The notes under the pieces were generated by a model that had not been told where the DNA came from, searched no databases, and saw only the letters and a program-made list of their open reading frames with translations. Made by a program: the position numbers and the translations under genes. Shown one piece after another: positions 32,580 through 39,533 of a stretch of 40,697 bases of DNA (its first letter is position 1; each line of letters starts with the position of its first letter). This stretch comes from DASYAE01 sp036501535 (GTDB lineage: Bacteria > Actinomycetota > Actinomycetes > Streptomycetales > Catenulisporaceae): assembly GCA_036501535.1 (NCBI GenBank), contig DASYAE010000252.1, forward strand, positions 1 to 40,697. The letters run 5' to 3'.

Positions 32580-34988
32580 ATGCCCGACACCGCCACGCCG
32601 GCCGGTCCGCTCTCCCGGGCCGAGCTGGATTCGATCGACGCCTATTGGCGCGCCGCGAACTATCTGTCGGTCGGTCAGATCTATTTGCTGGACAATCCGC
32701 TGTTGCGTGAGCCGTTGCGTAAGGAGCACGTCAAGGCGCGGTTGTTGGGCCATTGGGGGACCACCCCGGGGCTGAATCTGATCTATGCGCACATGAATCG
32801 TGCGATCAAAGCCCGCGATCTGGATGCGATCTATGTCGCAGGGCCCGGACACGGTGGTCCCGGCCTGGTGGCCAACACCTACCTGGAGGGGACCTACAGC
32901 GAGGTCTACCCGTCAATCGGCCGGGACGAGGCCGGGTTGCAAAAGCTGTTCCGCCAGTTCTCCTTCCCCGGTGGGATCCCGAGTCATGTCGCGCCGGAGA
33001 CGCCCGGGTCGATTCACGAGGGCGGTGAGCTGGGTTATGCGCTTTCGCATGCGTTCGGCGCGGCGTTCGACAATCCGGATCTGACGGTGTGCTGCGTGGT
33101 CGGCGACGGTGAGTCGGAGACCGGGCCGATGGCCACCTCGTGGCACTCGAACAAGTTTCTGAATCCGGTGCGGGACGGCGCGGTGCTGCCGATCCTGCAG
33201 CTGAACGGCTTCAAGATCGCGAGTCCGACGGTGCTGGCCCGTATCCCGCGCGCCGAGCTGGATCAGCTGTTCGCGGGGTATGGATACCGGCCGATCACGG
33301 TCGAGGTCGGCGACCCGGACGACCACGACGCCGCGCATCAGGCCCTCGCCGCCGCGCTCGACGAGGCGCTGAACGAGATCGAGAACATCCAGGGCCAGGC
33401 GCGCAGGGGCAGCCAGGCCGACGCGGCGCAGGTCGCCCGCCCGACCTGGCCGATGATCATCTTGCGTTCGCCGAAGGGCTGGACCGGTCCGAAGCAGGTG
33501 GACGGTAAGCGGACCGAGGGCAGTTGGCGTGCGCATCAAGTTCCGCTGAGCGGGTTGCATGAGAACCCTGAGCATTTGGCGCAGTTGGAGGCGTGGCTGG
33601 CGTCGTATCGGCCGGATGAGTTGTTCGACAAGGGCGGTGCGTTGCGAGAGGATCTGGCGGCGCTGGCCCCGGTCGGTGAGCGGCGTATGGGCGCGAACCC
33701 GCACGCCAACGGCGGTCTGCTGCTGCATGACCTGGACCTGCCGGACTTTCGTGACTTCGCCGTCGAGGTCTCCGGGCACGGGCGCGAGACCAGCGAGGCG
33801 ACCCGGGTGCTCGGCGGTTTCCTGCGCGAGGTGATGCGGCGCAACGAGCCGCACCGCAACTTCCGGATCCTCGGCCCGGACGAGACCGCGTCCAACCGCC
33901 TCGGCGCGGTGCTGGAGGTGACCGGCCGCACCTGGCTGGCCGAGGCCGAGCCGGACGACGACGCGGCGCTGGCCCCGGACGGGCGGGTGATGGAGATCTT
34001 GTCCGAGCACACCTGTCAGGGCTGGCTCGAGGGCTACCTGCTGACCGGTCGGCACGGGTTGTTCAACTGTTACGAGGCGTTCATCCACATCGTGGACTCG
34101 ATGTTCAATCAGCACGCCAAGTGGCTCAAGACGACCCGGCACATTGCGTGGCGTCGTCCGGTCGCGTCGCTGAACTACCTGTTGACCTCGCATGTGTGGC
34201 GGCAGGATCACAACGGCTTCTCGCACCAGGACCCCGGCTTCATCGACCACGTGGTCAACAAGAAGGCCGACGTGATCCGGGTCTACCTCCCGCCGGATGC
34301 CAATACCCTGCTGTCGGTCGCCGACCACATGCTGCGCAGCCGGCACTACGTGAATGTCACCGTGGCCGGCAAGCAGCCGGCGTTGAACTGGTTGTCGATG
34401 GATGAGGCGGTGGCGCACTGTACCCGGGGGATCGGGATCTGGGACTGGGCTTCGACCGATGAGGGGGCCGAGCCGGATCTGGTGCTCGCCTGCGCCGGGG
34501 ACGTGCCGACGTTGGAGAGTCTGGCGGCCACCGCGATCCTGCGCGAGGCGTTCCCGGAGCTGAAGATCCGGGTGGTCAACGTCGTGGACCTGATGCGTCT
34601 GGAGCCGGAGAGCGAGCATCCGCACGGCTTGTCCGATCGGGAGTTCGATGCGTTGTTCACCACGGACAAGCCGGTGGTCTTCGCGTACCACGGCTATCCG
34701 TGGCTGATCCACCGCCTGACCTACCGGCGGGCGAATCATCACAACATCCATGTGCGCGGCTACAAGGAGGAGGGCACCACCACGACGCCGTTCGACATGG
34801 TGATGCTCAACGACCTGGACCGGTATCACCTGGTGATCGATGCGATCGACCGGGTGCCGGGGCTGGCCGAGCGCGGTGCGCACCTGCGCCAGGCGATGAC
34901 CGACGCACGCCTGCGCGCCCGCGCCTACACCCGCCAGACCGGCGACGACCTACCCGAAATCAAAGACTGGACCTGGCCGTTCGACTGA
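32580..34988 (+). CDS. xfp: Phosphoketolase (xylulose-5-phosphate/fructose-6-phosphate)
   Basis: An 802-residue thiamine-diphosphate enzyme of normal family length. It splits xylulose 5-phosphate (and often fructose 6-phosphate) with phosphate into acetyl phosphate and glyceraldehyde 3-phosphate (or erythrose 4-phosphate). Typical stretches: YVAGPGHGGPGLVANTYLEG, SYPS-type EVYPSIGRDEAGL, the ThDP/metal-binding VVGDGESETGPMATSW, LNGFKIASPTVLARI, and HTCQGWLEGYLLTGRHGLFNCYEAF in the middle domain. It ends DWTWPFD. ATG 32580 follows GGAAAGG at about 9 bases. Several blocks (32640-32830, 33500-33660, 34380-34700) use more T-ending and TTG codons than the flanking genes, suggesting mixed ancestry or expression-linked codon choice. 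It is divergent from ackA. Confidence 0.95.
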   Translation: MPDTATPAGPLSRAELDSIDAYWRAANYLSVGQIYLLDNPLLREPLRKEHVKARLLGHWGTTPGLNLIYAHMNRAIKARDLDAIYVAGPGHGGPGLVANTYLEGTYSEVYPSIGRDEAGLQKLFRQFSFPGGIPSHVAPETPGSIHEGGELGYALSHAFGAAFDNPDLTVCCVVGDGESETGPMATSWHSNKFLNPVRDGAVLPILQLNGFKIASPTVLARIPRAELDQLFAGYGYRPITVEVGDPDDHDAAHQALAAALDEALNEIENIQGQARRGSQADAAQVARPTWPMIILRSPKGWTGPKQVDGKRTEGSWRAHQVPLSGLHENPEHLAQLEAWLASYRPDELFDKGGALREDLAALAPVGERRMGANPHANGGLLLHDLDLPDFRDFAVEVSGHGRETSEATRVLGGFLREVMRRNEPHRNFRILGPDETASNRLGAVLEVTGRTWLAEAEPDDDAALAPDGRVMEILSEHTCQGWLEGYLLTGRHGLFNCYEAFIHIVDSMFNQHAKWLKTTRHIAWRRPVASLNYLLTSHVWRQDHNGFSHQDPGFIDHVVNKKADVIRVYLPPDANTLLSVADHMLRSRHYVNVTVAGKQPALNWLSMDEAVAHCTRGIGIWDWASTDEGAEPDLVLACAGDVPTLESLAATAILREAFPELKIRVVNVVDLMRLEPESEHPHGLSDREFDALFTTDKPVVFAYHGYPWLIHRLTYRRANHHNIHVRGYKEEGTTTTPFDMVMLNDLDRYHLVIDAIDRVPGLAERGAHLRQAMTDARLRARAYTRQTGDDLPEIKDWTWPFD

Positions 34989-35034
34989 GCCACGGCACCG
35001 GAACCGTGCTCGTGTTCGTGCTCGTACCTTGACG

Positions 35035-36090
35035 CTACAGCCGCGCCGCGAGGCGGGTGATCGTCTGCTGCGCGTCCTCCTCGCGGCCGTGCCGATAGCC
35101 GGTGCCGGCCCAGAGGTTGACGCGCTCCGGGTCGCCCGCCGCCGCGGCGGCCCTGCGCAACGGGCCGGTCAGGTGGTGCACCGCCGGGTACCCGAGCGGA
35201 GCTTCGGAGCTGTGGGCCTCGGTGAACCGGTTGCGCAGCCCGCGTGCCGGCCGGCCGGTGAACGCCCGGGTGACCACAGTGGGCCGCGCAGAAGCGTCGG
35301 CGAGCGCTGATTTGTGCACGGCCGACGCGCCGCTCTGGCGGGTGCGCAGCAGCACCGTGCCGACCATGGCCGCCTGCGCGCCCGCGTGGATCGCGGCGGC
35401 GATGTCGTCGGCCGTGGCCAGGCCGCCGGCCGCGATCAGCGGCAGCGCAACGGCGCCGCGGACCTGCTCGACCAGCGCGGGCAGCGGCACCTGCTGCGGA
35501 GGCTGGGACGGCGTCAGGGTCGCGGAGTGCCCGCCAGCCGCAGCCGCCTGGACGACCAGCACGTCGATACCCGCCTCCGCTGCGGCGCGCGCCTCTGCGG
35601 CGGAGGTGACGGTCTGCATGACGACCGAACCGGCGCGTCTCAACGCCGCGATGACCAACCGGTCGGGCAGGCCGAAGGTGAAGCTGACGACCGGGACCGG
35701 GTCCGAGAGCAGCAGGTCGATCTTGGTCTGCCAGTCGTCGTCGTCATCGACCGGCTCGGCCGATCCGAGGTCGAGGCCGTACGCCTCGGCGTCGGAACGC
35801 AGCCGGCCGGCGTAGCGGCGGAACTCCCCGGCGTCGACCGGCACCGGGTTGGGGGCGAAGAGGTTCACTCCGAAGGGCGCATCGGCTGCGCGCACGGCCA
35901 GGATCTGGGCGGCCAGCTGCGGCGCGCTCTTGTAGCCGCCGGCCAGGAAGCCCAGACCGCCGGCCCGCGCCGCCGCGACGACCAGGTCCGGCGTGGTCGG
36001 GCCGCCGGCCATCGGCGCGGCCAGCAGCGGAACGGCGATCCCGAGCCCGGGAAGCGCCTCGTGCGCGGCGGTGTGCGTATCTCCGGCCAT
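35035..36090 (-). CDS. Nitronate monooxygenase (2-nitropropane dioxygenase family)
   Basis: A 351-residue FMN-dependent TIM-barrel enzyme. Family motifs: VPLLAAPMAGGPTTPDLV at the start, GGLGFLAGGYKS, APFGVNLFAPNP, PVVSFTFGLPDRLVI, VVQAAAAGGHSAT with the catalytic-type His, and the FMN-phosphate loop LIAAGGLATADDIAAAIHAGAQAAMVGTVLLRT. It oxidises alkyl nitronates, such as the toxin propionate 3-nitronate, with O2. ATG 36090 is chosen as the start nearest the conserved N-terminus. It converges on the phosphoketolase gene and is divergent from the muconolactone-isomerase-like gene, 180 bases apart. Confidence 0.9.
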   Translation of the reverse strand: MAGDTHTAAHEALPGLGIAVPLLAAPMAGGPTTPDLVVAAARAGGLGFLAGGYKSAPQLAAQILAVRAADAPFGVNLFAPNPVPVDAGEFRRYAGRLRSDAEAYGLDLGSAEPVDDDDDWQTKIDLLLSDPVPVVSFTFGLPDRLVIAALRRAGSVVMQTVTSAAEARAAAEAGIDVLVVQAAAAGGHSATLTPSQPPQQVPLPALVEQVRGAVALPLIAAGGLATADDIAAAIHAGAQAAMVGTVLLRTRQSGASAVHKSALADASARPTVVTRAFTGRPARGLRNRFTEAHSSEAPLGYPAVHHLTGPLRRAAAAAGDPERVNLWAGTGYRHGREEDAQQTITRLAARL

Positions 36091-36270
36091 GGAGCCATCG
36101 TCCGGCAGGCGGACGCGATGTGCCAACGTGAGTTCGCTCTCTGCTGAGAGCCCTGATGGGTAAGGATTACAGTGCCCTCCCACGCCGCCGTGCGGAATCC
36201 GGTTCGCGCGCCCACGATGGAGAGCGGGTTCGTCCCGCGGTTCAGCCTTCCCCACCACCTGGGGCGGATC

Positions 36271-36570
36271 ATGGAATTCCTGGTCGAGATCACCACCACC
36301 GTCCCCGAGGGCACCGACCCCGCCGAGGTCGACCGCCGGCGCGCGGCCGAGGCCGTGCGCGCCAGGGAACTGGCCGCAACCGGTCACCTGATCCGGCTGT
36401 GGCGGCCGGTCGGCGAGCTGCGCAGCATCGGCGTGTGGTCCGCCGCCGACGAGAAGCGGCTGCACACCGACGTGCTGGACACGCTGCCGCTGCATCCGTG
36501 GATGTCCCTCATCATCACCGCCCTCGAACCGCACCCGAACGACCCGGGCCCCGCCGGCGCGCCCGCGTGA
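36271..36570 (+). CDS. Muconolactone delta-isomerase-like protein
   Basis: A 99-residue ferredoxin-like alpha/beta protein matching the CatC-type isomerase domain: MEFLVEITTTVPEGTDPAEVDRRRAAEAVRA compresses the first strand and helix, then ELAATGHLIRLWRPVGELRSIGVWSAADE and LPLHPWMSLIITALEPHPND. CatC isomerises muconolactone in catechol breakdown, but stand-alone homologues without other cat genes, as here, have no proven role. ATG 36271 is preceded by GGGGCGG; it restores the usual length. No other beta-ketoadipate gene is in the window, and the next gene is convergent. Confidence 0.82.
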   Translation: MEFLVEITTTVPEGTDPAEVDRRRAAEAVRARELAATGHLIRLWRPVGELRSIGVWSAADEKRLHTDVLDTLPLHPWMSLIITALEPHPNDPGPAGAPA

Positions 36571-36614
36571 GCGCTGCCCGACTTCGGTGCTTCCGGTGCT
36601 GCGCCGAGGACCCG

Positions 36615-37229
36615 TCAGCTTTCCGCCGGGCGCGGCGATCGCAGCGTCTCGATCCGGCCGAAGCGCATGCGACCGGCGAGCTCGATGTACAGCAGCACCT
36701 GTGCATCGGGGTCCGGGACCGGTCCGGCGTTGACCTCGGTGTAGCGCACCCGCAGATCGCTCGTGTCCACGACGATGCCCGGCCGGGTCACCAGGATCAG
36801 CGATCCGCCCTTCATGCTCAGGTCGATGCTCAGCTTGCTCTGGTTGATCACCGCATCGGTGAAGTCGAGCGTCACGTCGCACCACTTGGGGCGCATGTCG
36901 AACCGCTGCGGCACGACCCACCGGCCGGTGCGCGCGAGCGAGCCGAAGCGCTGGTCGATCCGGATCACGCGCTTGGCCTGCAGCATCCCCTCAGGCGGCC
37001 GGCCCGGGGCCGGCCCGAGATCCGCGGTGAGCGCGGCCAACTCGCCGTGCGTGCGCGCGACCAGAGCCGACTCGAGCCGCTCGCCGAGCTCCTTCGGCGT
37101 GAGCCGGCCGTCCGCCGAGGCCTCGCCCAGCGCCGCGACGACGCGCTCCCGATCCGCGTCGGACGCCCTCGGATCGGGCCGCGTGAGCGCCGCAGGCGGC
37201 TGATCGACCGGCGATGGGTCTGAGGTCAT
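36615..37229 (-). CDS. DUF1707 domain-containing protein
   Basis: A 204-residue protein. Residues about 20-72 form the DUF1707 (SHOCT-like) helical domain: RASDADRERVVAALGEASADGRLTPKELGERLESALVARTHGEL. It is followed by a beta-rich region (LDFTDAVINQSKLSIDLSMKGGSLILVTRPGIVVDTSDLRV) that resembles the LiaF-like C-terminal domain, the form taken by cell-wall-stress-associated membrane proteins. Here there is no membrane helix, so it is likely cytoplasmic. The function is unknown. The start at 37229 is an ATG directly after a run of acid-rich leader-free sequence, without a strong ribosome binding site. It is convergent with the muconolactone-isomerase-like gene. Confidence 0.8.
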   Translation of the reverse strand: MTSDPSPVDQPPAALTRPDPRASDADRERVVAALGEASADGRLTPKELGERLESALVARTHGELAALTADLGPAPGRPPEGMLQAKRVIRIDQRFGSLARTGRWVVPQRFDMRPKWCDVTLDFTDAVINQSKLSIDLSMKGGSLILVTRPGIVVDTSDLRVRYTEVNAGPVPDPDAQVLLYIELAGRMRFGRIETLRSPRPAES

Positions 37230-37328
37230 GGTTCCCGCCGTCCCGTTCGCGGCTGTTCCGGCCGGACGGTACTGCCCGGCCGACTAACGTTATATCGCGT
37301 CAGGGGCCGGGCCAAGTGCCGATGCGAA

Positions 37329-37356
37329 CCGGGCCGCGCCGATGAGCGCGGCCCGG
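37329..37356 (-). terminator. Hairpin terminator after the epimerase gene
   Basis: CCGGGCCGCGC at 37329-37339 and GCGCGGCCCGG at 37346-37356 are perfect 11-base arms around a 6-base loop. It lies 40 bases beyond the epimerase stop (37397) on the minus strand. There is no U-tract. Confidence 0.6.
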
Positions 37357-37396
37357 CCGTCATGCCGATTTCTTCCCGAGTTCCCAGGCTGACATC

Positions 37397-38383
37397 TCAG
37401 TTCGTGGCCTGAGGCGAGGTGCCTCGCGGTGTCGGACGGGCACGGCGCTCGTCGGCCGCGGGGCCCGGCGCGTAGACCGCGAAGAAGCCCTCGCGCCAGC
37501 TCGGGTAACGCAGGGTCCAGCCGAGCTCGCGCTTGGCCTTCGCGTTCAGGGCGCCGCGGCTCTCGGACATCATCATCACGGCGCCCTTGCCGGCGATCAG
37601 GCCGGCGAGCCACATCGGCACGCGGCGCGGCCGCTTCGCGCCGAGCGCCTGCGCAAGCACCGGCAGCCACTCGCTCGCCGGGGCCGGCTCGTCGTCGACG
37701 ATGTTGTAGATCCCGGACACGTCCCGGTCGAGCGCGAGCACCGTGGCCGCCGCCGCGTCCTCCAGATGGATGAACGAACTGATACCGTCGCCCGCACCGA
37801 CGAGAGGCAGCCGGCGCTTGCGCACCGGTACGACGAGACCGTCGTTCGGGGCGCCGTAGAAGCCGCCGTAGCGCAGCGCGACTCCGCCCGCGTCGGCCAC
37901 GGCTTCATCCAGGTGGGCCATCGCGACGTTGGTCTGGCGCGCGACCGCCGGCGGATCCGGGTCGAGCCGGTCCTGCTCGGTCTTCGCCGCTGCGCCCTCG
38001 CGCGCGTAGCGGTAGCTGGCGAAGCTCTGCGCGACGAAGCGGCGCGCGCCGACCTCGCGGGCGGCGGCCAGCAGCGTGTCGGTGCCCTCGATGCGCAGCC
38101 GGTTGGTCCGCGCGAAGCTGCGGTCCAGGCTGCGGCCGAAGCGCACGTTCGCCAGCGCGGTCGCCTGGTGCACGATCGCCTCCGGCTCGGCGGCGAGCAC
38201 GGCTTCGCGCGTCGCGGCCCGGTCCAGCAGGTCGAGCCGCACCGGCTGCGCGCCGAGCGCCCGGAGCCGGTCGTCCCTCCCCGGCGTCGTGTAGCTGCCG
38301 ATCACCTCGTGGCCTGCGGCGATGAGCTGCGGGACGAGCCGGGTGCCTATCGCACCGCTCGCTCCGGCGACGAAGACTCGCAT
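37397..38383 (-). CDS. NAD(P)-dependent epimerase/oxidoreductase (extended SDR)
   Basis: A 328-residue atypical or extended SDR. The N-terminal dinucleotide loop is FVAGASGAIGTRLV (GxxGxxG at about residues 7-13). RLDLLDRAATREAVLAAEPEAIVHQATAL follows, and a tyrosine-containing SFASYRYAREG stretch sits where the YxxxK motif usually is, without a clear Lys, so catalytic residues are uncertain. Later RYGGFYGAPND and SFIHLEDAAAATVLAL are family-typical. The substrate is unknown. It is divergent from an ECF41 sigma factor gene. Genes for such oxidoreductases, carboxymuconolactone decarboxylases or epimerases are the usual neighbours and targets of ECF41 factors, and an ECF41-like promoter reads into it from 38548. 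Confidence 0.85.
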   Translation of the reverse strand: MRVFVAGASGAIGTRLVPQLIAAGHEVIGSYTTPGRDDRLRALGAQPVRLDLLDRAATREAVLAAEPEAIVHQATALANVRFGRSLDRSFARTNRLRIEGTDTLLAAAREVGARRFVAQSFASYRYAREGAAAKTEQDRLDPDPPAVARQTNVAMAHLDEAVADAGGVALRYGGFYGAPNDGLVVPVRKRRLPLVGAGDGISSFIHLEDAAAATVLALDRDVSGIYNIVDDEPAPASEWLPVLAQALGAKRPRRVPMWLAGLIAGKGAVMMMSESRGALNAKAKRELGWTLRYPSWREGFFAVYAPGPAADERRARPTPRGTSPQATN

Positions 38384-38486
38384 GATGTCCGCCTCTTCCG
38401 GGTCGGGATAACGTGCTGGTGGTGTGCGGGTCGGACCCGGCGGGCCGGTGCGGTGCCGGACGTGCCGCCTGACGGCGGCCCCGTCC

Positions 38487-38513
38487 TGTCACGTCGCCCC
38501 CGCGCCGCGGGTC
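38487..38513 (+). promoter_or_regulatory. ECF41-type promoter for the sigma factor gene
   Basis: TGTCACG (38487-38493), a 16-base spacer, then GGTC (38510-38513), 36 bases before the ATG at 38550. The reported ECF41 consensus is TGTCACA, 16 bases, CGTC. It fits autoregulation. Confidence 0.6.
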
Positions 38514-38521
38514 TACAACAC

Positions 38522-38548
38522 GACCCGCCGCGAAGGAGGAATGTGACA
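38522..38548 (-). promoter_or_regulatory. ECF41-type promoter toward the epimerase gene
   Basis: On the minus strand TGTCACA (38548-38542), a 16-base spacer, then GGTC (38525-38522). Spacing and -10 variant equal those on the plus strand. Transcription would start about 130 bases before the epimerase ATG at 38383. The -35 overlaps the sigma-factor ribosome binding site region. Confidence 0.55.
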
Positions 38549-38549
38549 G

Positions 38550-39452
38550 ATGGACGACCAGGACGACCAGAATGACCAGGAACGGCTCGCCCGGCGATTC
38601 GAGCAGCACCGCGCCCGGCTGCGGGCGGTGGCCTACCGCATGCTCGGCTCGCTGGCCGAGGCGGACGACGCGGTCCAGGAGGCGTGGCTGCGCCTGAGCC
38701 GGGCCGAGCCGGGCGAGGTGGAGAACCTCGGCGCCTGGCTGACCACGGTCGTCGCCCGCGTCTCGCTCAACATGCTGCGCTCGCGCCGGTCGCGGCGCGA
38801 GGAGCCGCTGGGCCCGCACATGCCCGACCCGATCCTGGACCGCGTCGACGGCGCCGACCCGGAGCACCAGGCGCTGCTCGCCGACGCGGTCGGGCTCGCG
38901 CTGCTGGTCGTCCTCGAGACGCTGGCCCCGGCCGAGCGGCTGGCCTTCGTCCTGCACGACATGTTCGCAGTGCCCTTCGGCGAGATCGCCCCGATCGTGG
39001 ACCGCTCGCCCGAGGCGGCCCGCCAGCTCGCCAGCCGCGCCCGCCGCCGGGTCCAGGGCGAGCGGGCCCTGCCCGAAGCCGGCCTGGCCCGCCAGCGCGA
39101 GATCGTCGACGCCTTCCTGGCCGCGGCCCGCGACGGCGACTTCGACGCGCTGCTCGCCCTGCTCGACCCGGACGTGGTGGTGCGGGCCGACCTCGGCGCC
39201 GCGGCGTTCGGCATGGCGCGCGAGGTGCGCGGGGCGCAGGAGGCCGCGCGCCGGGCGATGATGTTCGCGCCGCTCGGCATGGTCAACCGCACAGCGCTCA
39301 TCAACGGCGTCATCGGCGCCGTCTCGATCATGGACGGCCGGGCCCACTCCGTGGGAGCCATCACGGTCCGCGGCGACAAGATCGTCGCGATCGACATCCT
39401 CGCCGACCCGGAGCGGTTGGCCCGGCTCGACCTCACCGTTCTGGAGGACTGA
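38550..39452 (+). CDS. sigJ: ECF41-family RNA polymerase sigma factor (SigJ-like)
   Basis: A 300-residue sigma factor. Region 2 is at about residues 10-75 (FEQHRARLRAVAYRMLGSLAEADDAVQEAWLRL). Region 4 is at about 115-170 (ERLAFVLHDMFAVPFGEIAPIVDRSPEAARQLASRARRRV). A C-terminal SnoaL-like domain follows (about 185-300) with the DGDFDALLALLDPDVV motif and a DPERL sequence equal in place to the NPDKL motif of ECF41 proteins. In this family the extension replaces a separate anti-sigma factor and modulates activity. ATG 38550 follows GGAGGAATGTGAC. An ECF41-type promoter lies 36 bases upstream. The divergent epimerase gene is the probable partner, as is typical. Confidence 0.92.
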   Translation: MDDQDDQNDQERLARRFEQHRARLRAVAYRMLGSLAEADDAVQEAWLRLSRAEPGEVENLGAWLTTVVARVSLNMLRSRRSRREEPLGPHMPDPILDRVDGADPEHQALLADAVGLALLVVLETLAPAERLAFVLHDMFAVPFGEIAPIVDRSPEAARQLASRARRRVQGERALPEAGLARQREIVDAFLAAARDGDFDALLALLDPDVVVRADLGAAAFGMAREVRGAQEAARRAMMFAPLGMVNRTALINGVIGAVSIMDGRAHSVGAITVRGDKIVAIDILADPERLARLDLTVLED

Positions 39453-39533
39453 GAGGGCTCTGCGCGTCGGCCCGTGCCGTTCGCCGCGTCGGGCGGGAAC
39501 GGCACGGGCCGCACCTGCGAGAGGAACTCGCCT

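Noticed and set aside
34989..35034. CACGG/CCGTG hairpin between phosphoketolase and nitronate monooxygenase genes as terminator
   Set aside because: Five-base stem is too short to support.
36271..36570. Muconolactone-isomerase-like gene as evidence for a catechol degradation pathway
   Set aside because: No catA, catB or downstream beta-ketoadipate genes in the window; stand-alone homologues are common.
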